64,000 nt of DNA from Frondihabitans peucedani (GTDB lineage: Bacteria > Actinomycetota > Actinomycetes > Actinomycetales > Microbacteriaceae): the NCBI RefSeq assembly GCF_039537585.1, contig NZ_BAABAU010000005.1:86929-150928 (forward strand), written 5' to 3'. Position numbers and translations under genes: made by a program. The notes beneath the pieces are model-generated. The model searched no databases and had not been told where the DNA came from. It worked only from the letters and a program-made list of their open reading frames with translations. Position 1 is the first letter of the stretch. Every line of letters starts with the position of its first letter. Shown piece after piece: positions 1-10,628 of this stretch.

Positions 1-1063
1 GCATGCCCTCGTCGAACGACACCGAGGGGCTCCAGCCGAGCTCGCGCTGGAGGCGCTCCGAGGAGGCCGTGATGTGCCGGACGTCGCCCGCCCGGTATTC
101 GCCGGTGACGACCGGCTCGAGGCCCCCGGCGTGACGGCTGAGAGCCGATGCCATCTCGCCGATCGTGTGGACGTGGCCGGAGCCGACGTTGAACGCGCGG
201 AAGCTGTCGGCGGGCTGCCCGGCCGTCCAGTCGAGGGCCGCGATGTTCGCCGAGGCGACGTCGCGGACGTGCACGAAGTCGCGCCGCTGGGCGCCGTCCT
301 CGAAGACGCGGGGGGCCTCGCCGCGCTCGATCGCCGAGCGGAAGAGCGACGCGACGCCGGCGTAGGGCGTGTTCTGCGGCATGCCGGGGCCGTAGACGTT
401 GTGGTAGCGGAGAGCCGCAGCCCGGCCGCCGGTGCTCCTCGCCCAGCTGGTGGCCAGGTGCTCCTGCGTGAGCTTCGTGATCGCGTAGACGTTGCGGGGG
501 TCGAGCGGCGCGTCCTCGGAGATCAGCCCGGGCTCGAGCAGCTCTCCGGAGTCGTCGCGGGGGTCGAAGACGCCGGCGTCGAGGTCGGCGATGCGGCGCG
601 GGGCGGGCCGGACGACTCCCGCGCTGCCCCGGTAGGCGCCCTCGCCGTAGACCACCATCGACGAGGCCACGACCAGCCGGTCGATGCCTCTCCGATCGAG
701 TGCGGCCAGCAGCACGGCCGTGCCGTACTCGTTCGTCGAGACGTAGTCGGGGGCGTCCTGGAAGTCGACGCCGAGCCCCACCTTCGCCGCCTGGTGGCAG
801 ACCGCGGTGACGCCCTCGAGGGCGCGGTCGACCGTCGCAGGATCGCGCACGTCGCCCACCCGCAGGTCGACCCGCGGATCGAGGGTCGGCGGACCGCCGT
901 GCACGTCTGGCCGCAGGTCGTCGAGGACCCTCACCGTCCAGCCGCGCTCGAGAGCCGCGGTGACGACTGCCCCGCCGATGAATCCGGCGCCGCCCGTCAC
1001 GAGGAGGGTGCCGAGCGGCGCCTCGTCGCTGACGGGGTCGCCGCTCGCAGTGCGCTCGCTCAC
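1..1063 (-). CDS. NAD-dependent sugar epimerase/dehydratase (extended SDR), cut by the left edge
   Basis: Likely nucleotide-sugar epimerase or dehydratase of the extended short-chain dehydrogenase family. The Rossmann loop TGGAGFIG sits at residues 23-30, the catalytic Y-x-x-x-K is in NVYAITK, and NVYGPGMPQN and RDFVHVRDVA are typical of the UDP-glucose/GDP-mannose epimerase branch. 354 codons are visible and the C-terminus lies outside the window, so substrate cannot be named. The GTG start overlaps the mtnP stop by four bases (GTGA), so the two genes are probably translated together from the mtnP transcript. Family assignment is firm; the specific reaction is unknown. Confidence 0.85.
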   Translation of the reverse strand, partial: MSERTASGDPVSDEAPLGTLLVTGGAGFIGGAVVTAALERGWTVRVLDDLRPDVHGGPPTLDPRVDLRVGDVRDPATVDRALEGVTAVCHQAAKVGLGVDFQDAPDYVSTNEYGTAVLLAALDRRGIDRLVVASSMVVYGEGAYRGSAGVVRPAPRRIADLDAGVFDPRDDSGELLEPGLISEDAPLDPRNVYAITKLTQEHLATSWARSTGGRAAALRYHNVYGPGMPQNTPYAGVASLFRSAIERGEAPRVFEDGAQRRDFVHVRDVASANIAALDWTAGQPADSFRAFNVGSGHVHTIGEMASALSRHAGGLEPVVTGEYRAGDVRHITASSERLQRELGWSPSVSFDEGM

Positions 1064-1950
1064 GCCGGCGGCCTCGGTGCCGAGCTGACCGGGCGGGCGA
1101 GCACCTCCGCGACAGCCGCCGCGGGGATCAGCTCGCGCGGCGCGAAGTCGCGGGGGATCGCCTGGACGATCCGCTCGATGGCCCGGACGATGACCGGCTG
1201 CGCCTCGGCGAGCCGCCGCATCACGAGCTCGTGGCTGACGATCTCGCTGTCGTCGTCGTCCTCCGCGGGCGAGAGCCCGGCGTCGCTGTCGGTGACGAAC
1301 GACAGGTTGACGGTGCCGATGTTGAGCTCGGCGGCGAGCGGCACCTCGGGCACCATCGTCATGTTGACCGTGTGGGCGCCGGCCTGCTGCCACCAGAGCG
1401 ACTCGGCGCGGGTCGAGAAGCGCGGGCCCTGGATCACGACGCAGGTGCCGGACGGCGCGAACGAGCCGAGCTCGGACGCCAGCGCGTCGATCGCGAGGCC
1501 GCGGAGAGCAGGATCGAACGGGTCGGCCGCGGCCAGGTGCTGCACCGAGCCCTGGTCGAAGAACGTGTCGGGGCGGCCCCAGGTGCGGTCGATGAACTGG
1601 TCGGTGACGACGAGGGTCCCCGGCGGGTAGTCGGGGTGGACCCCGCCGACGGCGGACGACGACACGATGGCCTTGGCCCCCAGCGAGGCGAGTGCCCAGA
1701 TGTTCGCGCGGAACCCGATCTGGTGCGGCGGCACCGAGTGCCCCTTGCCGTGCCGGGTCAGGAAGGCGACGCGCTTGCCGCCGAGCTCGCCGACCGTGAC
1801 CGGGCTCGAGGTCGGGCCGTAGGGGGTGTCGACCTCGAACGAGTCGGCCGTGCCCTCGGCGAAGAGGGAGTAGAGGCCGGAGCCGCCGATGACCGCCACG
1901 TCGACGGTGGGGAGCGGGCCTGTGGAGGAGTCCCGAGGGTCCGTTGTCAT
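1060..1950 (-). CDS. mtnP: S-methyl-5'-thioadenosine phosphorylase
   Basis: A 296-residue purine nucleoside phosphorylase of the MTA phosphorylase class. It splits methylthioadenosine with phosphate into adenine and methylthioribose-1-phosphate (methionine salvage). Visible signatures are VAVIGGSGLYSL near the N-terminus, LTRHGKGH, the phosphate/ribose-site stretch SSSAVGGVHPDYPPG, IQGPRFSTRAES, and the base-site NMTMVPEVPLA. Start is the ATG at 1950: a -10 box lies 7 nt upstream, so the mRNA is probably leaderless. It overlaps the downstream epimerase by 4 nt and is divergent from moeA. Confidence 0.92.
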   Translation of the reverse strand: MTTDPRDSSTGPLPTVDVAVIGGSGLYSLFAEGTADSFEVDTPYGPTSSPVTVGELGGKRVAFLTRHGKGHSVPPHQIGFRANIWALASLGAKAIVSSSAVGGVHPDYPPGTLVVTDQFIDRTWGRPDTFFDQGSVQHLAAADPFDPALRGLAIDALASELGSFAPSGTCVVIQGPRFSTRAESLWWQQAGAHTVNMTMVPEVPLAAELNIGTVNLSFVTDSDAGLSPAEDDDDSEIVSHELVMRRLAEAQPVIVRAIERIVQAIPRDFAPRELIPAAAVAEVLARPVSSAPRPPA

Positions 1951-1957
1951 GGGTGCG

Positions 1958-1963
1958 ACACTA
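1958..1963 (-). promoter_or_regulatory. -10 box of mtnP (leaderless)
   Basis: TAGTGT on the minus strand fits TANNNT and ends 7 nt before the mtnP ATG, placing the transcription start at the start codon. No convincing -35 is visible. Confidence 0.5.
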
Positions 1964-2001
1964 CTGGGAGACGTCCCGCTCAGGGTGAGAGGCAGGCGCG
2001 A

Positions 2002-3231
2002 GTGCGCACCATCGAAGAACACCGCAAGACGATCGCCGAGCTGGTCGCGGGCGCCCTCGCGACGCGACGGGTCGTCGTCCGCCGCGTGTCCGAGGGAGTG
2101 TCGGGCGAGGTCCTCGCCGACGATGTCGTCGCACCCCTCGACCTGCCCCCGTTCGCCAACTCCCAGATGGACGGGTACGCGGTGGTCGCGTCCGATCTCG
2201 AGGGCGGGGCAGCACGCCTGGCGGTGGGGCGCAGGATCCCGGCCGGCCACGTCCCGGCCCCTCTGACCCCCGGCACAGCGGCCCCCATCATGACCGGCGC
2301 GGCCCTGCCCGACGGCGCCGACGCGGTCGTCCAGATCGAGCGGGCCGACCCGCCCCGCTTCCAGGACGAGGGCGGGGCCTCCACGGTCTCGCTGCCGGGG
2401 CCGGTCCCCGTCGGGCAGTTCGTGCGGGCGGTCGGCAGCGACGTCCGGCGGGGCGACACCCTGCTCCGGGCCGGCACGGTCCTCCGCGGGCCGCACTACG
2501 GCATCCTGGCGTCCTCCGGCGTCGAGAGCGTGCGGGTGCTCGACGCCCCCGTGGTGCTGCTCGTGTCGACCGGCTCCGAGCTCGCGGCAGAGCCCGGCCC
2601 GCTCGGCGGCGCCGCGATCCACGACGCCAACGGGGCCTCGCTCCGGGTCGCCCTCGAGGAGGCCGACGCCCGCGTGATCGTCCGGCGGGTGGCCGACGAC
2701 GGCGACGCCCTCCTGCGCCTGGCGAGGCTCGGCGTCGAGGCCGACTCCGCCGACCTCGTCGTCACCACCGGCGGCGTCAGCGAGGGCGCCTACGAGGTGG
2801 TGCGCGAGACGTTCGCGCCGCGGGGCGTCGAGTTCGGCTCCGTCGCGATGCAGCCCGGCGGCCCGCAGGGCTGGGGCGTGCTCGATCTCGGCGGCCGCAG
2901 CGTGCCCGTGGTCGCCTTCCCGGGCAACCCGGTGAGCGCGCTCATCTCGTTCGAGATGTTCCTCCGGGAGCCTCTGCAGCGGGCGGCGGGGCGACCGGTG
3001 CAGGATCGCGACCGGGTCGCGATCCTGAGCGAGGGCGCCGACTCGCCGCCCGGCAAGCACCAGATCCGGCGCGGGCGCCTCGATCCGGCAGGCCGGGTCG
3101 TGTTCGTCGGAGGCCCCGGCTCGCACCTGCTGCACTCCTACGCCCTGGCGACCCACCTCGTGCACCTGCCGGTCGGCATCTCGCGGGTCGAGGCGGGCGA
3201 CGAGGTCGTAGTGTGGCCCCTCGATGACTGA
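2002..3231 (+). CDS. moeA: Molybdopterin molybdotransferase MoeA
   Basis: 409 residues. Inserts molybdate into adenylylated molybdopterin in the last step of molybdenum cofactor synthesis. [13 protein letters not shown] (residues 49-61) is the MoeA hallmark; the central MoCF domain shows [18 protein letters not shown] and [16 protein letters not shown]; a beta-barrel domain IV ends the protein. The GTG start has a weak purine-rich GAGAG upstream. The stop overlaps the moaC start by 8 nt, making moeA the head of a four-gene Moco operon. moaA and moaD are not in this window. Confidence 0.93.
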   Translation: MRTIEEHRKTIAELVAGALATRRVVVRRVSEGVSGEVLADDVVAPLDLPPFANSQMDGYAVVASDLEGGAARLAVGRRIPAGHVPAPLTPGTAAPIMTGAALPDGADAVVQIERADPPRFQDEGGASTVSLPGPVPVGQFVRAVGSDVRRGDTLLRAGTVLRGPHYGILASSGVESVRVLDAPVVLLVSTGSELAAEPGPLGGAAIHDANGASLRVALEEADARVIVRRVADDGDALLRLARLGVEADSADLVVTTGGVSEGAYEVVRETFAPRGVEFGSVAMQPGGPQGWGVLDLGGRSVPVVAFPGNPVSALISFEMFLREPLQRAAGRPVQDRDRVAILSEGADSPPGKHQIRRGRLDPAGRVVFVGGPGSHLLHSYALATHLVHLPVGISRVEAGDEVVVWPLDD

Positions 3232-3718
3232 TTCAGACTCCGCCGAGGCCCCGGGCGTCCTGTCGCACGTCCGCGACGACGGCAGCGCGCACATGGTCGA
3301 CGTGACCTCGAAGGCCGAGACGAAGCGGGTGGCGCTCGCGCAGGCCGTCGTGCGCACGCGGGCCGACGTGATCCTGCAGGTCTCCGACGGGTCTCTGCCG
3401 AAGGGCGAGGCCCTCGGCACGGCCAGGATCGCCGGGATCATGGCCGCCAAGCAGACCTCGACGCTCATCCCGCTCTGCCATCCGCTGCCGATCGGCTCGG
3501 TCACGGTCGACTTCGAGGTCGGGCACGATGCGGTGCGGGTGCTGGCGTCCGTGTCGACGCGCGGGGTGACCGGCGTCGAGATGGAGGCGCTGACGGCGGC
3601 GTCCGTGGCCGCGCTCACGCTCTTCGACATGATCAAGGCCGTCGACAAGCTGGCCGTCATCGACGACATCAAGGTGCTCGAGAAGTCCGGCGGCAAGTCC
3701 GGAGACTGGTCGCGATGA
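3224..3718 (+). CDS. moaC: Cyclic pyranopterin monophosphate synthase MoaC
   Basis: 164 residues. Converts the MoaA product 3',8-cyclo-GTP to cyclic pyranopterin monophosphate. Recognised by [13 protein letters not shown] near the N-terminus, the active-site LCHPLPI loop, [16 protein letters not shown], the lysine-containing DMIKAVDK, and the C-terminal [10 protein letters not shown]. The length is normal for the family. It overlaps moeA by 8 nt and the next gene by ATGA, as expected of a tightly coupled operon. Confidence 0.95.
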   Translation: MTDSDSAEAPGVLSHVRDDGSAHMVDVTSKAETKRVALAQAVVRTRADVILQVSDGSLPKGEALGTARIAGIMAAKQTSTLIPLCHPLPIGSVTVDFEVGHDAVRVLASVSTRGVTGVEMEALTAASVAALTLFDMIKAVDKLAVIDDIKVLEKSGGKSGDWSR

Positions 3719-4242
3719 GCGATCTCGACTCGGTCGGCGACCCGTCAGGCGCCCGGCCTCCTGCCCCGGGACGCACGGCCCTCGTCGTCGTGGCCTCGAC
3801 CAGGGCCTCGCGAGGCGACGCCGTCGACACCACCGGCCCCGTCATCACGGCGTGGCTGGCCGAGCGCGGCTTCACGGTCGACGAGCCCGTCGTCGTCGCC
3901 GACGGCGAACCGGTCGGCCAGGCGCTCATCGCCGGGATCACCCAGCCCGTCGACATCGTCGTGACCACCGGCGGCACCGGGGTGACCCCGACCGACGCGA
4001 CCCCCGAGATGACCCTGCCGCTCATCGACCGGCGGCTCCTCGGCATCGAGGAGGAGCTCCGCCGCCGCGGCTCCCTCCACACGCCGACCGCCCTGCTCTC
4101 GCGCGGCGTCGTCGGCGTGGCCCGCCGCACCCTCGTGGTGAACCTCCCCGGTTCCCCCGGCGGAGTCCGAGACGGCCTCGAGCTGCTCGACGAGCTGCTC
4201 GACCACCTGCTCGACCAGCTGCGCGGGGGCGGGCATGCGTGA
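3715..4242 (+). CDS. moaB: Molybdopterin adenylyltransferase family protein (MogA/MoaB)
   Basis: 175 residues, a single MoCF-fold domain that adenylylates molybdopterin before molybdate insertion by MoeA. The family signatures are [10 protein letters not shown] near the N-terminus, [19 protein letters not shown] in the centre (nucleotide-binding GTG loop plus conserved Asp), and [14 protein letters not shown] towards the end. The first 20 residues are a Pro/Ala-rich extension. Overlaps moaC (ATGA) and moaE (8 nt). MogA and MoaB cannot be told apart reliably without alignment, so the symbol is tentative. Confidence 0.88.
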   Translation: MSDLDSVGDPSGARPPAPGRTALVVVASTRASRGDAVDTTGPVITAWLAERGFTVDEPVVVADGEPVGQALIAGITQPVDIVVTTGGTGVTPTDATPEMTLPLIDRRLLGIEEELRRRGSLHTPTALLSRGVVGVARRTLVVNLPGSPGGVRDGLELLDELLDHLLDQLRGGGHA

Positions 4243-4696
4243 TCCTGCGCCCCTCACCGCCTCGTCGGCCGACGACCGCGTGCTGCTCGCCCGAGTGACC
4301 CTCGACGAGCTGTCGGTCTCGGCCTGCTCGACCCTCGTCCACCGCGCCACGGCCGGAGCCGTCGTCACCTTCGAGGGCGTCGTCCGCGACCACGACGACG
4401 GCCGCGGTGTCAGCGCCCTCGAGTACGAGGCGCACCCGTCGGCGACCGAGGTCATCCGCGCCGTCGCCGTCGACGTGGCGTCGCGGCACCCCGAGGTCGC
4501 GATCGCCGTCGAGCACCGGACGGGCCCGCTCACCATCGGCGACGTCGCGCTCGCCGCCGCCGTCTCGAGCGCCCACCGGGCCGCCGCGTTCGCCGCCTGC
4601 GCCGAGCTCATCGACGAGATCAAGGCGCGCGTGCCCATCTGGAAGAAGCAGGACTTCACCGACGGCTCGAGCGAGTGGGTGGCGTCGCTCGGCTGA
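4235..4696 (+). CDS. moaE: Molybdopterin synthase catalytic subunit MoaE
   Basis: 153 residues, the large subunit of MPT synthase, which transfers sulfur from MoaD thiocarboxylate onto the pterin precursor. Seen: GAVVTFEGVVRDHD, LEYEAHPSA, VAIAVEHRTGPLTIGD, and the active-site segment KARVPIWKKQ with its conserved lysines. The N-terminus MRDPAP is encoded with CGT GAT CCT GCG and carries one copy of the GATCCTGC octamer. MoaD is not adjacent, so the small subunit must be encoded elsewhere. Confidence 0.93.
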   Translation: MRDPAPLTASSADDRVLLARVTLDELSVSACSTLVHRATAGAVVTFEGVVRDHDDGRGVSALEYEAHPSATEVIRAVAVDVASRHPEVAIAVEHRTGPLTIGDVALAAAVSSAHRAAAFAACAELIDEIKARVPIWKKQDFTDGSSEWVASLG

Positions 4697-4727
4697 CGCC
4701 CGGGCGGCGAGCACAGCCGCAGCCCCG

Positions 4728-4733
4728 TAGCCT
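4728..4733 (+). promoter_or_regulatory. -10 box of the ABC-F gene (leaderless)
   Basis: TAGCCT ends 6 nt before the GTG at 4740, giving a leaderless start. No ribosome binding site lies upstream of the GTG, which supports this reading. Confidence 0.5.
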
Positions 4734-4739
4734 TGACGC

Positions 4740-6557
<1,818 letters not shown>

Positions 6558-6562
6558 CGGGC

Positions 6563-7057
6563 GTGACCGCGCAGGATCCCGCCCCGGTCTTCACGACCGA
6601 GGCGAGCTCGCGCGTCCTGCTCGTCTCCGCCGTGGTCCTCGGCGCAGCCTCTGCGGCGGTGCTCGTCTTCTGGCTGGTGGCGCGCCCCGGAGTCGACTTC
6701 CTCGTCCTCCTGCTCGGCCTGGTGTTCGCGCTCCTGTCCTGCCTGGCGCCCGCCCGGGTCCGAGTCACGGCCGGACCGGCCGGGCTGGTCGTCGAGTCGG
6801 TGCCCCTCGGCTTCGCGCTGGCGCAGTACGGCCTCGACGAGATCGCCGACGCGCGGGTCGAGCCGGTGTCGCTTCGGAGCTGGGTCGGCTGGGGCTTTCG
6901 CTTCACGGCGGGCGGGAGCGGCGTGATCCTGCGCGGCGGCCCGGCGCTGGTGCTCGAGCTGATCTCGGGCAAGACGTTCACGGTGACGCTGCCCGGCGCG
7001 GACGCCGAGGCTGCGCTCACCGCGCTCGAGGATGCTGCTGACGCGGCTCGCCCGTAG
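6563..7057 (+). CDS. Small membrane protein with PH-like domain
   Basis: 164 residues. Two hydrophobic helices (about 19-38 and 44-62) are followed by a soluble beta-rich domain beginning RVRVTAGPAGLVVES and ending GKTFTVTLPGADAEAALTAL, resembling bacterial PH-like domains. Function unknown. The GTG start is 6 nt after the ABC-F stop and the gene is convergent with the MarR gene (12-nt gap), so it probably belongs to the ABC-F transcript. An octamer GCAGGATC lies in its first codons. Confidence 0.7.
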   Translation: MTAQDPAPVFTTEASSRVLLVSAVVLGAASAAVLVFWLVARPGVDFLVLLLGLVFALLSCLAPARVRVTAGPAGLVVESVPLGFALAQYGLDEIADARVEPVSLRSWVGWGFRFTAGGSGVILRGGPALVLELISGKTFTVTLPGADAEAALTALEDAADAARP

Positions 7058-7069
7058 GTCCGCCGGGCC

Positions 7070-7591
7070 CTAGTCGCCGAGCGTGAGCGACAGCGAGCGC
7101 AGCAGCGCGGTGAGATGCTCGCGGTCGGGGCCGGACAGGTCGCCCAGCAGGGTCGCCTCGGCGCCGACGAGGTTCGCGATCGCGATGTCCACCGCGCTGA
7201 CACCTCTCGCCGTCATGGTGACCAGGATGCCCCGGCCGTCGCTCGGATCGGTCCGCCGCTCGACGAGGCCCCGGGTCACCAGGCGGTCGATGCGGTTGGT
7301 CATGGTCCCGCTCGAGACGAGCGTCTGCGTCAGGAGGGCCTTCGGGGACAGCTGGTACGGCGATCCTGCGCGGCGCAGCGCCGACAGGACGTCGAACTCC
7401 CACGACTCCAGGTCGCTCGCGGTGAACGCGGCCTTCCGGGCCCGGTCGAGGTGCTTCGAGAGCCGGCCGACGCGCGACAGGACGTGGAGCGGCGTGAAGT
7501 CGAGGTCGGGGCGCTCGCGGTTCCAGGCGTCGACGATGCGGTCGACTTCGTCCTGCGCGACGGGCGTGCCCTGCGCATCCTGCTCCGGCAT
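7070..7591 (-). CDS. MarR family transcriptional regulator
   Basis: 173 residues with the winged-helix MarR core: LESWEFDVLSALRRAG (helix 2), LSPKALLTQTLVSSGTMTNRIDRLVTRG (recognition helix) and VERRTDPSDGRGILVTMT (wing with the DxRxxxVxLT pattern). The long N-terminal helix carries dimerisation residues. Start taken as the ATG at 7591 because a -10 box lies 6 nt upstream. Neighbours are a PH-like protein (convergent) and tRNA-Gln, so the regulon is not evident from context. Confidence 0.88.
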   Translation of the reverse strand: MPEQDAQGTPVAQDEVDRIVDAWNRERPDLDFTPLHVLSRVGRLSKHLDRARKAAFTASDLESWEFDVLSALRRAGSPYQLSPKALLTQTLVSSGTMTNRIDRLVTRGLVERRTDPSDGRGILVTMTARGVSAVDIAIANLVGAEATLLGDLSGPDREHLTALLRSLSLTLGD

Positions 7592-7597
7592 CCGTCC

Positions 7598-7603
7598 ATT
7601 ATG
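7598..7603 (-). promoter_or_regulatory. -10 box of the MarR gene (leaderless)
   Basis: CATAAT on the minus strand ends 6 nt before the ATG at 7591. It decides the start over further upstream in-frame codons. Confidence 0.45.
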
Positions 7604-7714
7604 TCGGCGTGCCTCCCGGTCCTGTCGGACGGGTCGCTCGGGGACCCCGCGCAGCCCGCCCGGGAACGGCCGCTCCTGCGCCATCTGGCAGACTGGTCGG
7701 GCGTGAAAGCGCGG

Positions 7715-7786
7715 TCCGCCTTGGTGTAATGGCAGCACGACAGCCTTTGGAGCTGTTAGGTCTAGGTTCGAATCCTGGAGGCGGAG
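7715..7786 (+). tRNA. tRNA-Gln(UUG)
   Basis: Cloverleaf read directly: acceptor TCCGCCT/AGGCGGA (7 bp), anticodon stem ACAGC/GCTGT enclosing loop CTTTGGA with anticodon TTG, and T-arm with GTTCGAATC. 72 nt with discriminator G. The CCA end is not encoded. It stands alone between the MarR and FGGY kinase genes. Confidence 0.95.
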
Positions 7787-7859
7787 CTACGATGTGCGGG
7801 CCTCGCCGCAGAACCGAAACACCACGGCCACGCCACCAGAGGCCAACACGACGACCGGA

Positions 7860-9368
7860 CTACCTCCGGAACTCGCCCAGGGAGGCGAAGACGCCCTTCA
7901 GCTGCGGGTAGAGCAAGCGGTAGACGGCGAAGAGTCGGGAGTACGTCGCCGAGCTGTCGGCCTGGGGGCGGAACGTGGCGGTGGTCCGGGTCATCCGCGC
8001 AGCAGTCGCTGCGAGATCCGCCCGGCCGTGGAGTCCGACGGCGAAGGCCGCCAGCACTGCGGCGCCGAGGGCCGCCGTCTCGTCTTCGGACGACACCTCG
8101 ATGTCGCGCTCGAGCACGTCGGCCAGGATCTGGAGGAAGACGGCCGACCGCGCCGCGCCGCCCATCACGATGAGCCTTCCAGGGTCCGTGCCGGTGTCCG
8201 CGAGGATCAACTCGAGGAGGAGCCGGACCTCCAGGGCGAGCCCCTCGAACGTCGCGCGCACCAGATCAGCAGTCGTGTGGTACTCGCCTAGACCGACGAA
8301 GGCGCCTCGGGCATCGGCGTCCCAGTAGGGGGTCTCGGCGCTCGTCAGGTACGGCAGGAAGAGGAGGCCCCTGGATCCTGGCGTCGACGATCCGGCCAGA
8401 GCGGAGAGCGCTGCATTCCCGTCGGGAGTGTCGGCGAGCTTGGCGATCGCGCCCCGGACCCATTCGAGCGACAGGGCTCCGGAGGCCAGGAGACCCTCCA
8501 GTGTGTAGCTCCCCGCGAGAGGCGAGGCCAGAGTCCGGTAGCTCATGGAGGTGCGGAACTCCGTGCTGTGGAGGCCCAGCGTGATGGACGTGCCCAGGCT
8601 GAGATAGGCGCGGTCGTCGTCGAGGACGGCTGCACCGAGTCCGGCGGCCTGCCCGTCGCCGGCTCCCGCCACGACAGGGGTTCCCTCCGGAAGACCCGTC
8701 GACGCCGAGGCGCCGGCATCCACAGTCGCCATGACCTGCCCGGGCGGCACCAGGCGGGGATAGGACTCCGCGGGCAGGCCGATGAGGCCGAGGAGCTCCG
8801 GAGACCAGTCGAAAGCCGCCATGTCGAGGATCGACAGCGGGTCGGCGCTCGCGGTCGAGGTGACGTGCTCGCCGGTGAGCCGGTAGGCCAGATACCCTCC
8901 GACGTCGAGGACCATGGCGGTCCTCTCCAGCGTGAGCGGCTCGTTCTCGCGCAACCAGATGAGCTTGTACAGGCTCGGGGTGGTGCTCGGGGGCTTTCCG
9001 GAGGTGGCGTGGACCGCGGCGTCGCCGAATCTCTCGATCTGGGTTCCCGCCCGGGTGTCGAGCCACAGGATCGCGGGACGGACCTGCTGGCCGTCCTCGT
9101 CGAGGCACACGAACGTCTCGCGTTGATGCGTGATGCAGACGGCTTCCGGCATCCCGGCGCCGGCCGACTCCAGCTGCCCGATGACGTCGCGGATCGCGGC
9201 CACGAGACCCTGCCACCAGTCCTCAGCCGACTGTTCCGCCCAGCCGGGGTGAGGCGACTGCCGCTGCAGGGAGCTCCGACCGGTCGCGACGGGGACTCCG
9301 TCGGCGTCGAAGGCGATCGCCTTGATCGCGGTCGTGGAGGCGTCGATGCCCAGGACGGTCCTCGTCAT
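7860..9368 (-). CDS. FGGY-family carbohydrate kinase (xylulokinase-like)
   Basis: 502 residues, the usual size for FGGY sugar or polyol kinases. N-terminal ATPase-fold phosphate loop LGIDASTTAIKA, substrate-side GWAEQSAEDWW and ITHQRE, the second-domain GAGDGQAAGLGAAV and LSLGTSI, and the adenosine motif VMGGAARS near the C-terminus. Substrate unknown; sequence pattern resembles xylulokinases and erythritol-type kinases. Its ATG overlaps the stop of the upstream GpsA-like gene (ATGA), so kinase and dehydrogenase act in one operon, probably on the same phosphorylated polyol. No transporter is next to them. Confidence 0.82.
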   Translation of the reverse strand: MTRTVLGIDASTTAIKAIAFDADGVPVATGRSSLQRQSPHPGWAEQSAEDWWQGLVAAIRDVIGQLESAGAGMPEAVCITHQRETFVCLDEDGQQVRPAILWLDTRAGTQIERFGDAAVHATSGKPPSTTPSLYKLIWLRENEPLTLERTAMVLDVGGYLAYRLTGEHVTSTASADPLSILDMAAFDWSPELLGLIGLPAESYPRLVPPGQVMATVDAGASASTGLPEGTPVVAGAGDGQAAGLGAAVLDDDRAYLSLGTSITLGLHSTEFRTSMSYRTLASPLAGSYTLEGLLASGALSLEWVRGAIAKLADTPDGNAALSALAGSSTPGSRGLLFLPYLTSAETPYWDADARGAFVGLGEYHTTADLVRATFEGLALEVRLLLELILADTGTDPGRLIVMGGAARSAVFLQILADVLERDIEVSSEDETAALGAAVLAAFAVGLHGRADLAATAARMTRTTATFRPQADSSATYSRLFAVYRLLYPQLKGVFASLGEFRR

Positions 9369-10441
9369 CGCGACGATCCCGACGCCTGAAGGGGCGGGAG
9401 CGCAGCCGTCGTCAGGACGAGGAGCGGATCGTCGCAGCCCTCGACGATCCGCCGGATGGCGTGAAGGAGCGGAAGACGGGATGCAGCGTCGTCGAACAGC
9501 TGCGAGGCCAGCGCGACGGCGAGGCCGGATGCGGGGACACCCTCGACGGTCTGGTGCGCGTCGATCATCTTCTGGAGGGCCTCGGCCGGAGCCTCGCCCG
9601 ATCCGAGCCGCTCCCCGAAGACCTTGTTCCTGCCCGAGAGGCCGGTCACCTCGAGATCGCCGACCCCCGAGAGACCCCACGCGGTTCGGGCCGAGCCGCC
9701 GAGGGCTTCGGTCATGTCGGCGATCTCGTCGACGGCCTTCGAGAAGACGGCCGATCGGAGGTCGTGCCAGGGCTGACCGGTCCGGGTGGTGAGACCGTCG
9801 GCGAAGCCCAGAGCGATGGCGTACACGTTCTTCAGGGGTGCCGCGACCTCCACTCCCCGGTCGTCGTCGGTCACGTGGATCCGGTAGCCGTCGGTCTCCA
9901 CGGCCCCGGCGATGCTCCGCGCGACGTCGATGTCGGAGCAGCCGAACACCGCAGCGGTGGGTCGAGAGGCCGCGACCTCGTTCGCTTTGCACGGACCGCC
10001 GATAGCGACGATGGGAGGCGGCACGGCAGCACTGTCCGAGAAGATCCTCTCGATCGACTCGGGCAGGAGCCTCACCGTTCCCTCGGCGTCGCGGAGGAAG
10101 CCCTTCGTCGTCAGGGCCAGGGCCTGCGCCCGGCCCATCAACGGCGCGGCGCGCTCGACGATGCTCCTCACCCCGTCCGAAGACACCGCCACGACCACGA
10201 CGTCGGCGTCCGCGAGGGCGGACTCCAAGTCGGGATCGTGAACCAGCTCGGTTCCGTCGGCGAGATGCTCGCCCGTCCGCGGGTGCGGCAGGCCGCCCTC
10301 CAGGGCGGTCAGGATGTCCTCGTCCAGGGGAGTGCCCCAGAGCCTCACGGTGTGCCCGCGGGCGCGGAGGGGCGTGCAGAGGGCCGAGCCCATCGCACCT
10401 GCGCCCAGCACGGTCACGGTCATCGGATTCGGAAGCGTCAT
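9365..10441 (-). CDS. GpsA-like NAD(P)-dependent glycerol-3-phosphate dehydrogenase family protein
   Basis: 358 residues, longer than typical GpsA (about 330). N-terminal Rossmann motif VTVLGAGAMGSAL, the family's LTTKGF, GGPCKANEVAA, the catalytic-lysine region VAAPLKNVYAIALGFADGL, and LSGVGDLEVT...GRNKVFGERLG at the C-terminal helical domain. Start ATG at 10441 has AGGTGA 5-6 nt upstream; an internal ATG (MTVTVLG) is possible. Being coupled to an FGGY kinase suggests oxidation or reduction of a sugar-alcohol phosphate rather than housekeeping phospholipid synthesis; this is inference. No GATCCTGC octamer occurs in this operon. Confidence 0.8.
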   Translation of the reverse strand: MTLPNPMTVTVLGAGAMGSALCTPLRARGHTVRLWGTPLDEDILTALEGGLPHPRTGEHLADGTELVHDPDLESALADADVVVVAVSSDGVRSIVERAAPLMGRAQALALTTKGFLRDAEGTVRLLPESIERIFSDSAAVPPPIVAIGGPCKANEVAASRPTAAVFGCSDIDVARSIAGAVETDGYRIHVTDDDRGVEVAAPLKNVYAIALGFADGLTTRTGQPWHDLRSAVFSKAVDEIADMTEALGGSARTAWGLSGVGDLEVTGLSGRNKVFGERLGSGEAPAEALQKMIDAHQTVEGVPASGLAVALASQLFDDAASRLPLLHAIRRIVEGCDDPLLVLTTAALPPLQASGSSR

Positions 10442-10476
10442 CGCTTCACCTACTCACTCGGTTCGGGCCGCGAAGA

Positions 10477-10510
10477 GGTCTTGAGACCAATTAGTTCGGC
10501 CGGACAACAA
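10477..10510 (-). promoter_or_regulatory. Possible operator region of the kinase/dehydrogenase operon
   Basis: A 5-2-5 palindrome GGTCTTGAGACC (10477-10488) is followed by an imperfect palindrome centred on GGCC (10491-10510, TTAGTTCGG/CCGGACAACAA), in an unusually A+T-rich patch 36-69 nt upstream of the operon's ATG. Suggestive of regulator binding; no regulator gene is adjacent. Confidence 0.3.
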
Positions 10511-10628
10511 ATATGAAAGTAGCACGGCGGGGTCCCCGGATGCCTCGAAATTCTGCCCGTGAAGCCTGCGGTTTCGGCGCCGCGTCGTGATCCTGCCTCG
10601 GACACGCCCGCCCCGCCCCGCCGCGCCC

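Noticed and set aside
1951..3696. Long open frames on the minus strand opposite moeA and moaC, and similar antisense frames opposite most genes (for example 30051-31260 + opposite nhaA, 26192-29826 - opposite mfd)
   Set aside because: In DNA of about 70% G+C, antisense and out-of-phase frames stay open by codon bias; these have Arg/Ala/Gly-rich low-complexity products, no ribosome sites and no recognisable domain.
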